A stretch of 64,000 nt of DNA from positions 85,099-149,098 of the forward strand of contig NZ_JAPDOK010000009.1 of NCBI RefSeq assembly GCF_026013415.1. The letters are read 5' to 3'. A program made the translations under genes and the position numbers. The stretch comes from Sphingomonas caeni (lineage in GTDB: Bacteria > Pseudomonadota > Alphaproteobacteria > Sphingomonadales > Sphingomonadaceae). The notes beneath the pieces are model-generated. The model made no database searches. It was given only the letters and a program-made list of their open reading frames with translations, and was not told the origin of the DNA. This document shows positions 8,616 through 18,665 of the stretch, in pieces (positions within the stretch are counted from its first letter, which is position 1; each line of letters opens with the position of its first letter).

Positions 8616-9380
8616 TCAGACGCAGATCTCGTTGTTCTCGTCGATCTCGACGCTTCGCAGCACATCGTCGCGATCGACCCCGCGATAATCGAGGCGGATG
8701 ATCACGGTATAGCCGTTCTCGAGGCCGACGATATAGCAGCTGTCGGGCGCCTTGGACGGGCAGCCGTTGAGCCACGTCACGTCGTCGGGGAATTTGCTGC
8801 TGGCGAAGGCGTTGCATGCATAGCTGATCTGGCCCTTCCGGTCGTGGCAGCCGGGAATGCCGCGCTTGCCCTCGCGGATCGTCGCGACCGCGATGGCGAG
8901 GTCGTTATAGCCGAAGGCGGCCATGCCCGAGCCGAGCGGCGAATCGGTGGTGAACCAGCCATGGTCGCCCGAGGCGTCCAGTGTCGCGCAAGGCCCCTTG
9001 AGCGGTTCGAACGGCGGCGCGTCGCCACCATAACCCGGAATGGTGACCCGTTCCTGGATCACGCGATATTGCGTCTCGGTGAAGATGCTGAACGGCGCGC
9101 CCGGGTTCGCGGGATCGGTGCCCTCATAGGCCATCGTCACCCGATTGCGGCGGCACAGCCCGGGAAAGCGCGTGGCCGACGGGCGCGTATAGGTCCTGCT
9201 CTGGACATAGCCGTTATCCAGACCCCCGCCGGCGATGAACACTGCCTCCGGCTGCATCAGTGATGGAAGGTCCGCGCGCACCTTGGTCCCGGCCGCGAGG
9301 CTGGGCTTGTACATGTCCTGCGCGTGGGAGGGCGTGGCAACCAGAGCGATACCCGACAGGGCAAGAATTTCCTTCCGCAT
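8616..9380 (-). CDS. Exported protein of unknown function
   Basis: A 254-residue protein with a signal peptide (MRKEILALSGIALVATPSHAQ). The ATG at 9380 is chosen because a strong GGGAGGA stands 8-9 bases upstream and the signal peptide begins there. The mature part has several Cys (in PGLCRRNR, GPCATL, PGCHDRKG, SYACNAF, NGCPSK, DSCYIVG and the C-terminal EICV), so disulfides are likely. I do not recognise a family. The gene lies six bases upstream of ppk2 in the same direction and may be cotranscribed with it. Confidence 0.7.
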   Translation of the reverse strand: MRKEILALSGIALVATPSHAQDMYKPSLAAGTKVRADLPSLMQPEAVFIAGGGLDNGYVQSRTYTRPSATRFPGLCRRNRVTMAYEGTDPANPGAPFSIFTETQYRVIQERVTIPGYGGDAPPFEPLKGPCATLDASGDHGWFTTDSPLGSGMAAFGYNDLAIAVATIREGKRGIPGCHDRKGQISYACNAFASSKFPDDVTWLNGCPSKAPDSCYIVGLENGYTVIIRLDYRGVDRDDVLRSVEIDENNEICV

Positions 9381-9447
9381 AACACCATCCTCCCGCCCCC
9401 GATCGGGGAAAGGTATCAAAGGCGCAACGGCTTGGAAATCGCCGGAA

Positions 9448-11244
9448 TTACCCCGCCTTGGGCCCGTCGCTCGCAAGCTTGATGTGCAGTTCCTTGAGCT
9501 GCTTGGGGCTCACCGCCGCGGGGGCCTGCATCATCAGATCCTCGGCCTTCTGCGTCATCGGGAAGACGATCACCTCGCGGATGTTCGGCTCGTCCGCCAG
9601 CAGCATGACGATGCGGTCGACCCCCGGGGCCGAGCCGCCATGCGGGGGGGCGCCGAACTTGAAGGCGTTGATCATGCCCGCGAAATTGGTGTCGACCTGC
9701 TCCTGGGTGTAGCCGGCGATCTCGAACGCCTTGTACATGATCTCGGGCCGGTGGTTCCGGATCGCGCCCGAACTCAGCTCCACGCCGTTGCAGACGATGT
9801 CGTACTGGAAGGCGAGGATGTCGAGCGGGTCCTTGGTCTCCAGCGCCTCCAGCTCGCCCTGCGGCATGCTGAAGGGGTTGTGGCTGAAATCGACCTTCTT
9901 CGCGTCCTCGTCATATTCGAACATCGGGAAATCGACGATCCAGCAGAATTCGAAGCGCTTGAGGTCGATCAGCTCGAGCTGCTCGGCGGCGCGGGTGCGG
10001 GCAAGGCCGGCGAGGCGCGCGGCCTGGGCTTCCTTGCCCGCGGCGAAGAAGATGCCATCGTTGGGGCCGAGTCCCATCGCGTCGGCGATCGCCTTCATCC
10101 CCTCCTGGCCGTGATTGTTGGCGATCGGGCCGCCGAACACGCCGTCCTTCTGCGTCGCATAGCCGAGGCCGGGGAAGCCCTCGGACTGGGCCCAGCTGTT
10201 CATGTCGTCGAAGAATTTGCGGCTCTTCTCGTGGGTGTTCGGCGCAGGGATCGCGCGGACGACGTCGCCACCCTCGACGATCGAGGCGAAGCGCCCGAAG
10301 CCCGAGCCCTTGAAGAACTCCGAGACGTCGGTGATCAGGATCGGGTTGCGCAGGTCCGGCTTGTCGTTGCCGTATTTGAGCATCGATTCCTTGTAGGGGA
10401 TGCGCTTGAACGGCAGCGGGCTGACGGTGCGGCCCTTGCCATCGAAATCGGCGAACTCCTCGAACACGCCGTGGAGCACCGGCTCGATCGCGGCGAACAC
10501 GTCGTCCTGCGTGACATAGCTCATTTCGAAATCGAGCTGATAGAATTCGCCGGGCGAGCGGTCGGCGCGGGCGTCCTCGTCGCGGAAGCAGGGGGCGATC
10601 TGGAAATAGCGGTCGAAGCCCGCGACCATCAGCAGCTGCTTGAACATCTGCGGCGCTTGGGGAAGCGCGTAGAATTTGCCAGGATGGACGCGGCTGGGCA
10701 CGAGATAGTCGCGCGCGCCCTCGGGGCTCGACGCGGTCAGGATCGGGGTCTGGAACTCGGTGAAGCCCTGCCCGATCATCCGCTGGCGCAGCGACGCGAT
10801 CACGTTCGAGCGCAGCACGATATTCTTGTGGAGCCGCTCGCGGCGCAGATCGAGGAAGCGGTAACGCAGGCGGATATCCTCGGGATATTCGGCATCGCCG
10901 AACACGGGGAGCGGCAGTTCCTGCGCCTGGCTCTGGACCGTCACCTCGGCGGCGCGAACCTCGATCTCGCCGGTCGGCAGGTTCGGGTTCACCGCCGCGC
11001 CGTCGCGCGCGATCACCTTGCCGGTCACCGTCACCACCGATTCGCTGCGCAGCGATTCGATCGCGGCAAAGGCGGGGCCGCTCACATCGGTGACGATCTG
11101 GGTGATCCCGTAATGGTCGCGCAGATCGATGAAGACGAGATCGCCATGATCGCGCTTGCGGTGGACCCAGCCCGAAAGCCGGACCTCCTGACCAACATCG
11201 GCCGCGCGGAGGGCGGCGCAGGTGTGCGTGCGATAGGCGTGCAT
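9448..11244 (-). CDS. aspS: Aspartyl-tRNA synthetase
   Basis: A class II synthetase of 598 residues with the bacterial domain order. The N-terminal OB-fold anticodon-binding domain includes [23 protein letters not shown]. The catalytic domain has motif 2 in [22 protein letters not shown], and a GAD insertion domain lies in the middle. Motif 3 near the C-terminus is [15 protein letters not shown] chose the ATG at 11244 (MHAYRTHTC) because the family starts there. Upstream codons run into an intergenic repeat and are rejected. Many alphaproteobacterial AspRS also charge tRNA-Asn for GatCAB, and I did not determine this here. Confidence 0.96.
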   Translation of the reverse strand: MHAYRTHTCAALRAADVGQEVRLSGWVHRKRDHGDLVFIDLRDHYGITQIVTDVSGPAFAAIESLRSESVVTVTGKVIARDGAAVNPNLPTGEIEVRAAEVTVQSQAQELPLPVFGDAEYPEDIRLRYRFLDLRRERLHKNIVLRSNVIASLRQRMIGQGFTEFQTPILTASSPEGARDYLVPSRVHPGKFYALPQAPQMFKQLLMVAGFDRYFQIAPCFRDEDARADRSPGEFYQLDFEMSYVTQDDVFAAIEPVLHGVFEEFADFDGKGRTVSPLPFKRIPYKESMLKYGNDKPDLRNPILITDVSEFFKGSGFGRFASIVEGGDVVRAIPAPNTHEKSRKFFDDMNSWAQSEGFPGLGYATQKDGVFGGPIANNHGQEGMKAIADAMGLGPNDGIFFAAGKEAQAARLAGLARTRAAEQLELIDLKRFEFCWIVDFPMFEYDEDAKKVDFSHNPFSMPQGELEALETKDPLDILAFQYDIVCNGVELSSGAIRNHRPEIMYKAFEIAGYTQEQVDTNFAGMINAFKFGAPPHGGSAPGVDRIVMLLADEPNIREVIVFPMTQKAEDLMMQAPAAVSPKQLKELHIKLASDGPKAG

Positions 11245-11266
11245 GGTCTTTCGTCTCTCTAATTTC

Positions 11267-11343
11267 GTCACCCCGGCGAAAGCCGGGGCCCAGGAGTCGC
11301 GACATCGCTTTGGGCTCTGGGTCCCGGCTTGCGCCGGGATGAC
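11267..11343. repeat. Palindromic intergenic repeat, family B, copy 1
   Basis: A 77-base element with ends GTCACCCCGGCGAAAGCCGGGGC and CCCGGCTTGCGCCGGGATGAC, each a short hairpin, and the outer ends complementary to each other. It lies in the divergent gap between aspS and rnd. Related copies are at 51998-52077 and 57524-57604, with a divergent relative at 19770-19847. Confidence 0.85.
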
Positions 11344-11417
11344 GGCAAATGGATTGGGCGTGCGCTTTCCCCCCACGCACTCTTTTGTCAAGGCGAAGAC
11401 ATGTCTATGGGGCCACG

Positions 11418-12593
11418 ATGCACATCCATGACCTGATCGAGGACTCCGCCTCGCTCGCCAATCTTTGCGCCCATCTCGCCACCAAGCCCTATGTGGTCGT
11501 CGACACCGAATTCATGCGCGAAAACAGCTATTGGCCCGAACTCTGCCTGCTCCAGATCGCCGACGACGAAGAGGCCGCCGCGATCGATACGATGGCCGAG
11601 GGGATCGACCTCAAGCCGCTGCTCGACCTGCTCACCGAGAATGAGGAGGTGCTCAAGGTCTTCCATGCCGGCGGGCAGGATATCGAGATCGTCTATAACC
11701 TGACCGGCAAGACCCCCCACCCGCTGTTCGACACCCAGGTCGCGGCGATGGCGCTGGGGCAAGGCGAGCAGATCGGCTACTCGAACCTGGTCGATTCCTA
11801 TCTGGGCATCCAGGTCGACAAGGGCGCCCGCTTCACCGATTGGGCGCGGCGGCCGCTCGACAAGCGCCAGATCGACTATGCGATCTGCGACGTCACCTAT
11901 CTCTCCGAAATCTTCCCGCGGATGCTGGAGAAGCTCAAGAAGACCGGGCGCGGCGCGTGGCTCGACCAGGAGATGGAGCGGCTCGCCGATCCCGAAAATT
12001 ACCGCAACGACCCAGACGAGGCGTGGCAGCGCGTGCGCGTTTCGAGCCGCAAGCCCGAAGTATTGGGCCGGCTCAAGGCGCTGGCGCGGTGGCGCGAGCT
12101 CGAGGCGCAGGGCAAGGACCTGCCGCGCGGGCGCATCATCAAGGACGAGACGCTCGCCGATCTCGCCGCCAATCCGCCCAGGAAGCAGGCCGATCTGGGG
12201 CGGGTGCGGGGGCTCTCGCCGGCCTGGGCGGGCAACGATATCGGCGGCCGGCTGATGGCGGCGCTGGAAGGCGCGGTGCCGATGACCACGGCCGAGCTGC
12301 CCCCGCGCGACGACCGCAAGCCGGCGCTCGGCAAGGACGGCGCGCTGGTCGCGGACCTGCTCAAGCTGCTGCTCAAGATCCGCGCCAAGGAGATCAACGT
12401 CGCCGCCAAGCTGCTCGCGCGCACCGACGAGCTGGAGGCGCTCGCCGCGGGCCAGCGCGAGGGGCTGCCGATGCTTCAGGGCTGGCGGTTCGATCAGTTC
12501 GGCAAGGACGCGCTGCAATTGGTCGAGGGTCAGCTTGGGTTCACCGTGCGGAACGGAAAGCTCAAAATGACCCGAACCGAGGAAGCCGGATGA
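11418..12593 (+). CDS. rnd: Ribonuclease D
   Basis: A 3'-to-5' exoribonuclease of 391 residues acting in tRNA 3' maturation and RNA turnover. The DEDDy catalytic motifs are present: Asp29/Glu31 in VDTEFMRE, Exo II in [13 protein letters not shown], and Exo III with Tyr and Asp in [11 protein letters not shown]. An HRDC domain follows (about residues 210-290) and a C-terminal helical part completes the family length. The ATG at 11418 ([10 protein letters not shown]) is chosen by family alignment. The stop overlaps the next gene's start (ATGA). Confidence 0.94.
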   Translation: MHIHDLIEDSASLANLCAHLATKPYVVVDTEFMRENSYWPELCLLQIADDEEAAAIDTMAEGIDLKPLLDLLTENEEVLKVFHAGGQDIEIVYNLTGKTPHPLFDTQVAAMALGQGEQIGYSNLVDSYLGIQVDKGARFTDWARRPLDKRQIDYAICDVTYLSEIFPRMLEKLKKTGRGAWLDQEMERLADPENYRNDPDEAWQRVRVSSRKPEVLGRLKALARWRELEAQGKDLPRGRIIKDETLADLAANPPRKQADLGRVRGLSPAWAGNDIGGRLMAALEGAVPMTTAELPPRDDRKPALGKDGALVADLLKLLLKIRAKEINVAAKLLARTDELEALAAGQREGLPMLQGWRFDQFGKDALQLVEGQLGFTVRNGKLKMTRTEEAG

Positions 12594-12889
12594 TTCGCCT
12601 TGCGCTGCCGTTGATTGCAATGTCGCTGATGGGATGCGCGCGGGAAGCGGACGGCGAGCCCTACCCGATACCGCCCGGGCCACCCACCGCCTGCGGCTCG
12701 CATCTGCTCGGCTCCTATGTGGGCAAGAAGCGCACAGATGCGATTGCGGCGCAGGTCGCGCGCATCAGCGGCGCGAAGGCCATCCGCTGGATCAAGCCCG
12801 GCATGGCGGTGACAATGGATTATCGCGAGGACCGGCTGAACGTCCGGCTCGACGACAAGGATGTGATCCTCTCGGTCAGCTGCGGCTAG
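12590..12889 (+). CDS. I78-type peptidase inhibitor family lipoprotein
   Basis: A 99-residue protein with a lipoprotein signal ([16 protein letters not shown], lipid-modified Cys16). The mature domain matches the peptidase inhibitor I78 pattern: C-G-x-H-L-L-G-x-Y-V-G near the start, IRWIKPGMAVTMDYREDRLNV in the middle and a C-terminal VSCG. By family such proteins inhibit serine proteases in the envelope. The start overlaps the rnd stop by four bases, so expression is coupled to RNase D, although no functional link is evident. Confidence 0.82.
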   Translation: MIRLALPLIAMSLMGCAREADGEPYPIPPGPPTACGSHLLGSYVGKKRTDAIAAQVARISGAKAIRWIKPGMAVTMDYREDRLNVRLDDKDVILSVSCG

Positions 12890-12924
12890 GTGCGAGCCGC
12901 ATAACGAGGTTGGCGGCCGCCTGC

Positions 12925-14421
12925 CTAAGCCCCCAGCGCAGCCTCGCGGCCCATCGCCTCGGCCAGCACCTTGTGGCGCTTCTCGACGGCTTCGCCATAG
13001 AGGCCGCCGTCGCGCGGTTCGAGCATCAGCCACAGATTCTTGCGGTCGATCGCCAGCCGCGAGCGTTTGAGCGGGGCGGCAACGCCGCCGCTCAGCCGCT
13101 GGCCGAGCCGGATCGCCAAACCCCATTGCGCCGCGTGCGCGAGATCGCCGGCATCGGCGAGCTGGCCGAACACCGTGGGTGCCTCGCCCCCGCCCAAGGC
13201 AGTGTGGAGCGCCTGCGCCAGCACCGCCCGGCCCGCCGAATCGATCCCGACCCAATTGCCGTGAAGCGCGATCTCGGCACCGCGTTCGGCGCGGAAATCG
13301 GGGTTTGCCTGCCAGCCCACGTCCGCGAGCAGGCAGGCGGCGTGGCGCAGGCGCGCTGCTTCGGGCGATTCGCCCTCGAACAAGGGCGCGATCCAGGCGT
13401 CGAGCAGGTCGCCATGCTCGGGGAAGCGCCCGAGCCTTTGCCCCTCATCGCGCGCGGCCGCGATCAGCGGATCCTCGCGGCGCTGCGCCGCCGAGAGCCG
13501 CGCGAACAGCAGGCCCTCGCGCAGGCCATAGGCGGATACCATCGTCCCGTCCGAGCCGAGATGCTTGAGCACCGCGCTCAACAGCGCCGCGCCGTCCTCC
13601 AATGTCGGCAGACGCGCGCTCGACATGTTGGGAATGCCGCGCAGCTCTCCCTTGGAGATTTCGCCCACCACCCGGCGCAGTTCGGCCACGCGCGCGGCCG
13701 AGAGCGGATATTGGTGGATCACCGGGAGCGGATAGGCGGTCAGGTGCATGTCGAGCCGGGCGAGCGAGCGCCACGAACCGCCGACGAGGTAGAAGGGCAG
13801 CCCCCTGCCCCGCCCCTTCCAGCCGGCCTCCTCGATCAGCTTCGCCACGCGCTTGTCGAGCATCCCCTTGCCCTGCGCGCGGATCGCGCCGAGGCGGAGC
13901 ACGCCGAGCGGGAAGGAGACGCGGTCGGTAACGGTGCCCGCGACCACGCGGACCAGCTCCAGCGAGCCGCCGCCGAGATCGCCGACGATCCCGTCGGCAT
14001 CGGGAATGCCCGAAAGCACGCCGAGGCCCGAGGCCATCGCCTCCTCCTCGCCCGTCAGCAGCTCGACCTTGAGCCCGAGCGCGCGGGCCGCGGCGAGGAT
14101 TTCGTCGCCGTTCGACGCCTCGCGCACCGCCGCGGTGGCGACGACGCGGAGCTCGCTGACCTGCATCTCGCGCGCCAGCAGCGCGAAGCGGGCCAATGCG
14201 GCGCGGGCGGCGGCCAGCGCGGCGGCATCGATCGCCCCCGTCTCGCCGAGCGAGCGGCCGAGGCCCGCCATCACCTTTTCGTTGAACAGGATCGCCGGCA
14301 GCCGCGCCGCACCCTGATAGACGACGAGGCGGATCGAGTTGGAGCCGATATCGATGATCGCCACCCGGTCGGCGACGGTTTCCGCGCCGGGGCGGGGCTT
14401 GCGGAGGAGCAAGGTGGTCAT
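12925..14421 (-). CDS. ppx: Ppx/GppA family exopolyphosphatase
   Basis: A 498-residue ASKHA-fold phosphatase that by family releases phosphate from polyphosphate ends or converts pppGpp to ppGpp. It has the N-terminal DIGSNSIRLVVYQG motif, the GEEEAMASGLG catalytic segment and GDLGGGSLELVRV. The C-terminal part (after about residue 310) looks like the HD-type helical extension of longer family members. The start overlaps the ppk1 stop by four bases (ATGA), so synthesis and breakdown of polyphosphate are encoded in one transcript. Ppx rather than GppA is inferred from that linkage. Confidence 0.93.
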   Translation of the reverse strand: MTTLLLRKPRPGAETVADRVAIIDIGSNSIRLVVYQGAARLPAILFNEKVMAGLGRSLGETGAIDAAALAAARAALARFALLAREMQVSELRVVATAAVREASNGDEILAAARALGLKVELLTGEEEAMASGLGVLSGIPDADGIVGDLGGGSLELVRVVAGTVTDRVSFPLGVLRLGAIRAQGKGMLDKRVAKLIEEAGWKGRGRGLPFYLVGGSWRSLARLDMHLTAYPLPVIHQYPLSAARVAELRRVVGEISKGELRGIPNMSSARLPTLEDGAALLSAVLKHLGSDGTMVSAYGLREGLLFARLSAAQRREDPLIAAARDEGQRLGRFPEHGDLLDAWIAPLFEGESPEAARLRHAACLLADVGWQANPDFRAERGAEIALHGNWVGIDSAGRAVLAQALHTALGGGEAPTVFGQLADAGDLAHAAQWGLAIRLGQRLSGGVAAPLKRSRLAIDRKNLWLMLEPRDGGLYGEAVEKRHKVLAEAMGREAALGA

Positions 14422-16583
14422 TTCTTCTTCTTGCCCGAACGCTTCAGCTTGAGCTTCGGCACCGAATGGCTCTTCTCGAGCGCGGCGCCGCGGCCCGAGA
14501 GCGAGGGGTTGGTCATGAAATAGCGGTGGAGGTTGAACGGCGTCTCGCCGGGCTCGATGCGGACATAATGGCCGTCGGGCTTCAGCTCCCAGCTCTGCTC
14601 ATTGTCGATCAGGTTCGCGACCATCACCTGGTCGAGGATCTGGTCGTGGACGGTCTTGTTGCGGATCGGCAGCAGATATTCGACGCGCCGGTCGAAATTG
14701 CGCGGCATCCAGTCGGCCGAGGAGATGAAGACCTTGGCCCCGTCATTGGGCAGTTCGTGCCCGTTGCCGAACGCCCAGATGCGGCTGTGCTCGAGGAAAC
14801 GGCCGACGATCGACTTGACTCGGATCCGCTCGGACAGGCCCGGCACGCCCGGGCGCAGGCAGCAGACGCCGCGGATGATCAGGTCGATCTCGACCCCGGC
14901 ATTGCTCGCCTCGTAGAGCTTCTCGATCACCGCGGGATCGACCACCGAGTTCATCTTGGCCCAGATCACCCCGGGCTTGCCCTCGCGGGCATTGGCGATC
15001 TCGCCGTCGATCAGCTCCATCAGCTTGGGCCGCAGATTCTTGGGCGAGATGTCGAGCAGTTCGAGCCCGTGCGGCTCGACATAGCCGGTAACGTAATTGA
15101 AGATCTGCGCGGCATCGCGGCCCACGCGCGGATCGGCGGTGAAGAAGCTCAGATCGGTGTAGATGCGCGCGGTGATCGGGTGATAATTGCCGGTGCCGAG
15201 GTGGCAATAGGTGCGGAAGCCCCCGCCTTCGCGCCGGACGACCATCGAGATCTTGGCGTGGGTCTTCCAGTCGATAAAGCCGTAGACGACCTGGACCCCG
15301 GCACGCTCCAATGCGGTCGCCCAGTAGAGATTCTGCTCCTCGTCGAACCGCGCCTTGAGCTCGACCACCGCGGTGACCGATTTGCCCGCCTCGGCGGCCT
15401 GGATCAGCGCGTTGATGACGGCGCTCTGCTTGCCCGCGCGATACAGTGTCTGCTTGATCGCGACGACATCGGGGTCCTCGGCCGCCTGGCGGAGAAAGGC
15501 GAGCACCACGTCGAAGCTCTCATAGGGGTGGTGGACGACGATGTCCTTTGCTCGGATCGCGGCAAAGCAATCGCCGCCATATTCCCGGATTCGCTCGGGA
15601 AACCGCGGCTCATAGGGCTGGAATTTGAGATCGGGCCGGTCGGCGTCGACCAACGCCGCGAGATCGCCCACGCCGAGGAAGCCGCCGGTCTCGGTCAGGA
15701 TCGCCTCGCTGCCGCCCAGCTCCTCCAGCAACACCGATTCGAGTTCGGGGGCGATCCCTTCCTCCATCTCCAGCCGGATCACGCGGCCGCGCTTGCGCCG
15801 CTTGATCGCGCTGCGGAAGGTCATGACCAGGTCTTCGGCCTCTTCCTCGATCTCGATGTCGCTGTCACGCAGCACGCGGAAGGCGGCGGCGCCCTGGACG
15901 TCGTAACCGGGGAAGAGCAGGTGCGAGAAGCGCTTGATCAGCGTCTCGGCGGTCACATAGCGCGCCGATTTGCCCGGCAGGCGGACGAAACGCGGGATGG
16001 TGGGGGGCAGCAGCACCAGCTCGCGGATCGGCTCATGGTCGCTGCGGCGGACGAGATCGAAGATCACGCTCGATCCCTGGTTCGGGATGAACGGGAAGGG
16101 ATGCGCGGGATCGAGCGCCTGCGGGGTGAGGATGGGGAAGATCTGGTCGCGGAAATGCGATTCGAGCCATTCGAAGGTCTTGCCCTCGATCTCCTCGGCA
16201 TCGAGGACGTCGATGCCCGCGATGACCAGCTCATCGAGAATCTCGGTCCACACCGCCTGCTGGTTGTCGACCAGCTCGGCGGCCTCCTCGATGATCGCGG
16301 CGAGCTGTTGCTCCGGGGTCAGCCCGTCGGCCGAGCGCGCCTCGACGCGCTGGAGCTGCTGGCCCAGCAGGCCCGCCACGCGCACCATGAAGAATTCGTC
16401 GAAATTGCTGCCCGAGATCGACAGGAAGCGCAGCCGTTCGAGCAAGGGGTGCGCGCGGTTCTGCGCCTCTTCCATCACCCGGCGGTTGAACGCCAGCCAG
16501 CTCAGCTCGCGGTTGAAATAGCGCGGCTCGGGCACGGCGGTCGGCACGTCGTCGTTCGCGACTGGCGTCGAAGCCATGCTCAT
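14418..16583 (-). CDS. ppk1: Polyphosphate kinase 1
   Basis: A 721-residue enzyme that polymerises the ATP gamma-phosphate into polyphosphate at the inner membrane. The N-terminal domain begins RYFNRELSWLAFNRRVMEEA. The catalytic region contains the phosphorylated His in KTHAKISMVVRR and then YCHLGTGNYHPITARIYTD, both typical of PPK1 phospholipase-D-like domains. The C-terminus ends in a basic tail (KLKLKRSGKKKK). Its start overlaps the hda stop and its stop overlaps the ppx start, each as ATGA. Confidence 0.96.
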   Translation of the reverse strand: MSMASTPVANDDVPTAVPEPRYFNRELSWLAFNRRVMEEAQNRAHPLLERLRFLSISGSNFDEFFMVRVAGLLGQQLQRVEARSADGLTPEQQLAAIIEEAAELVDNQQAVWTEILDELVIAGIDVLDAEEIEGKTFEWLESHFRDQIFPILTPQALDPAHPFPFIPNQGSSVIFDLVRRSDHEPIRELVLLPPTIPRFVRLPGKSARYVTAETLIKRFSHLLFPGYDVQGAAAFRVLRDSDIEIEEEAEDLVMTFRSAIKRRKRGRVIRLEMEEGIAPELESVLLEELGGSEAILTETGGFLGVGDLAALVDADRPDLKFQPYEPRFPERIREYGGDCFAAIRAKDIVVHHPYESFDVVLAFLRQAAEDPDVVAIKQTLYRAGKQSAVINALIQAAEAGKSVTAVVELKARFDEEQNLYWATALERAGVQVVYGFIDWKTHAKISMVVRREGGGFRTYCHLGTGNYHPITARIYTDLSFFTADPRVGRDAAQIFNYVTGYVEPHGLELLDISPKNLRPKLMELIDGEIANAREGKPGVIWAKMNSVVDPAVIEKLYEASNAGVEIDLIIRGVCCLRPGVPGLSERIRVKSIVGRFLEHSRIWAFGNGHELPNDGAKVFISSADWMPRNFDRRVEYLLPIRNKTVHDQILDQVMVANLIDNEQSWELKPDGHYVRIEPGETPFNLHRYFMTNPSLSGRGAALEKSHSVPKLKLKRSGKKKK

Positions 16584-17194
16584 TCGTCCTCTTGCCCGGA
16601 TTCGACCAGCAGGCCGCGTGCCCTGAGTGTGCCTCGTGCGGCCGGAATCGACAAGCGCGGGCTGCGCCGTTCGAGCGCATCGATTTCCAGCGCATCGGCA
16701 ACGCGCACCAGCGCGAGATGGCTCCGCTCGACCCGTTTGGCGAGCCAGGCGATCAGATCGGGCCTGGCGATCAGCAGCCGCCGCTCGAAATAGCGGGCGA
16801 GCAGCAGGGCGACGAGCGCGTCATCGGGCGGGCCGATGGTGAGCACCGGCGTGGCGGCGAGACGCGAGCGCAGATCGGGCAGCTTCACGCTCCACAGGGC
16901 CTCGGTCACGATCAGCAGCGGCTTGTGCTCGGCCTGGGCACGGTTCCAGGCATGGAAGATGTCCGCTTCGGGCACGCGCTCGGCATCGTCGATCATCGTG
17001 CCTTCGGATTTGGCGGCGAAGATCCGCGCGAGCAGGCTGCGGCCCGATTTGCGCGGACCCATGAGCAGCCCGGCCATCACCGGCCAGGTCGCCCAGCGTT
17101 CGAGCATCTGCACCGCCCTGGCGTTCGAATCGCTGACGATGAACTCGGTCTCGCTCGTCTCGGGCACCGCGAGCGGCAGTGCGAGCTGGGTCAT
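16580..17194 (-). CDS. hda: DnaA regulatory inactivator Hda-like protein
   Basis: A 204-residue AAA+-derived protein homologous to DnaA domain III. By family, Hda with the loaded sliding clamp stimulates ATP hydrolysis by DnaA and prevents re-initiation. The N-terminus carries a clear clamp-binding motif (QLALPL, residues 3-8). The P-loop region reads LLMGPRKSGRSLLARIF, a Walker A-like sequence, followed by MIDDAERV as Walker B. The sensor 2 region is short, as in alphaproteobacterial Hda. It is two bases downstream of the DUF2066-like gene and overlaps ppk1, which couples replication control to polyphosphate genes at the transcript level. Confidence 0.88.
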   Translation of the reverse strand: MTQLALPLAVPETSETEFIVSDSNARAVQMLERWATWPVMAGLLMGPRKSGRSLLARIFAAKSEGTMIDDAERVPEADIFHAWNRAQAEHKPLLIVTEALWSVKLPDLRSRLAATPVLTIGPPDDALVALLLARYFERRLLIARPDLIAWLAKRVERSHLALVRVADALEIDALERRSPRLSIPAARGTLRARGLLVESGQEDE

Positions 17195-17196
17195 CC

Positions 17197-18435
17197 CTAG
17201 TTCGAATCGCCGCCGGCGCCCGGCTTTCTGATCCGGAGCACGCCGGGCCCTTCCTGGACCTGATAGCCGCGCGCCTCGAGCGCCGAGCGCAGGCCGGAGA
17301 TCGAGCCGTCATAGGTGACGCGCATCACCGAGATGCCGCCGAGCGCGAGGCTGGTGGTGTTGGCCGATCGCACGCCGGGCACGCCGCGCACCGCCGATTC
17401 GCCCGCGGTCAGCGCGCCGGCGCTGGGCGTGTCGATCTGGACGGTGAAGGTCGCCGAGGCGGTATCGGACGGACCGGGTGTCGGCGTCGGGGTGGCGCTG
17501 TCGTCCTCGTCCTTGGCGTCTTCTTCGGTCTTGGCCTCGGGCGGGCGATAGGCGAGCATCATGTCGGTCTTGAGCCGCCCGCCCGCCATCGCGTCCTGAT
17601 AGGCCCTGTCGATCCGCGCGATGCCCTGGTCGAGCATGGCGGGCAGGCCGTCGGCGCTGCTCACCTTGAGCGCGAACTGGGTGACCAGCATCTTGTCCGG
17701 CCCATGGCTGGCCGCGAAGATCGCGGTGACGGGGCCGCCCGGATAATCCTGCTTGAGGCGGACCTCGGCGATCAGCACGTCGGCCGCGCCATATTGGTCG
17801 AGGATCGTGCGCCACCAGCCGCGCCCGCGCCGCCCGATCTGGCCGCCGTCGAGCAGCAGCGCGTCCGAGCCGTTGCCGCGCGGCTTCACATAATCGATCG
17901 TGCTGTTGCCGTCGCGGTAGCGCAGCCAGGCGTCGCGCCACGCGGTGTTGCGCTCATAGACATGCGCGGTGCCGCCCGACCATTGGACCGGGACCAGCAG
18001 CATCGGCGGCGAGCGCACCACCGCGCCCGATACCCCGAGGATCGATGCCGCCTTGCCGCGATCGAACAGCACGCCGAGCCGGGCGATATAGCGCGTCGGG
18101 CCGATCTGCTCCTGCTCGACGACGATGCCCGTGACCATCGCGTCGAGCGCCGAATCGGACATGGAGGAGGTATGGCCGGTCATCCGGCGCGACAGCATCT
18201 CCCAGCCCTTGCGCTGCGCGAGCCGCCAGCCGCCCTGCCGCGCCGCGTCGGCGCTGTTGCCGCGGACATCGACCTCGACCCCGCCCACCTCGAAGCTGCC
18301 GGTGGCGCTGTCGATCGAGGGTTCGTTGCGAGGCTTGGCGCCACCCTTGCCCGTCTGCGCCGCGACCATGCCGCCGGCGCCCGCGAGCAGCAGGAGGGCG
18401 GCGGTACCGTGGAAAAGGGAGGAGCGGCTGGGCAT
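17197..18435 (-). CDS. DUF2066-like exported protein with a C-terminal HMA-like ferredoxin fold
   Basis: A 412-residue exported protein with a signal peptide (about residues 1-26, ending VAAQ). The central part (about 45-260) resembles DUF2066 proteins, which often lie next to hda in other proteobacteria. A Pro/Thr/Asp-rich linker (about 285-315) leads to a C-terminal beta-alpha-beta domain (about 325-405) that looks like a heavy-metal-associated fold but lacks the CxxC metal site. The function is unknown. It is the first gene of the operon that continues hda-ppk1-ppx. The DUF2066 relation is my recollection and is moderate in certainty. Confidence 0.65.
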   Translation of the reverse strand: MPSRSSLFHGTAALLLLAGAGGMVAAQTGKGGAKPRNEPSIDSATGSFEVGGVEVDVRGNSADAARQGGWRLAQRKGWEMLSRRMTGHTSSMSDSALDAMVTGIVVEQEQIGPTRYIARLGVLFDRGKAASILGVSGAVVRSPPMLLVPVQWSGGTAHVYERNTAWRDAWLRYRDGNSTIDYVKPRGNGSDALLLDGGQIGRRGRGWWRTILDQYGAADVLIAEVRLKQDYPGGPVTAIFAASHGPDKMLVTQFALKVSSADGLPAMLDQGIARIDRAYQDAMAGGRLKTDMMLAYRPPEAKTEEDAKDEDDSATPTPTPGPSDTASATFTVQIDTPSAGALTAGESAVRGVPGVRSANTTSLALGGISVMRVTYDGSISGLRSALEARGYQVQEGPGVLRIRKPGAGGDSN

Positions 18436-18484
18436 TCGGCGCCCTTTTGGCGAAGCGGGCCGGGAAATCCAAGTGCGTTCTATG

Positions 18485-18629
18485 TCCCTCTCCCCTTGTG
18501 GGAGAGGGAGGGAGCCGACGAAGTCGGCGGAAGGGTGAGGGGGAGTCGGGCGAGGTCGCGCGACTCCCCCTCACCCTTCCCCCTCGCTTCGCGAGCGGGC
18601 CCCTTCCCTCTCCCACAAGGGGAGAGGGA
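18485..18629. repeat. Palindromic intergenic repeat, family C
   Basis: A 145-base element with perfect 25-base inverted ends: TCCCTCTCCCCTTGTGGGAG... at 18485-18509 and its complement at 18605-18629. Internal arms around GGTGAGGGGGAGTCG and CGACTCCCCCTCACC are also complementary. It fills the divergent gap between the DUF2066-like gene and purM. Its design parallels family A at other sites but the sequence differs, so I treat it as a separate family. Confidence 0.85.
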
Positions 18630-18665
18630 GTTCCAACCGGCGAAACTTCGCTCTATGCGGCCCCC

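Noticed and set aside
9235..11262. 675-codon frame antisense to aspS
   Set aside because: Shadow of aspS. No recognisable protein features.
14466..16793. 775-codon frame antisense to ppk1 and hda
   Set aside because: No domain signal. ppk1 and hda have full family motifs and overlapping starts and stops.
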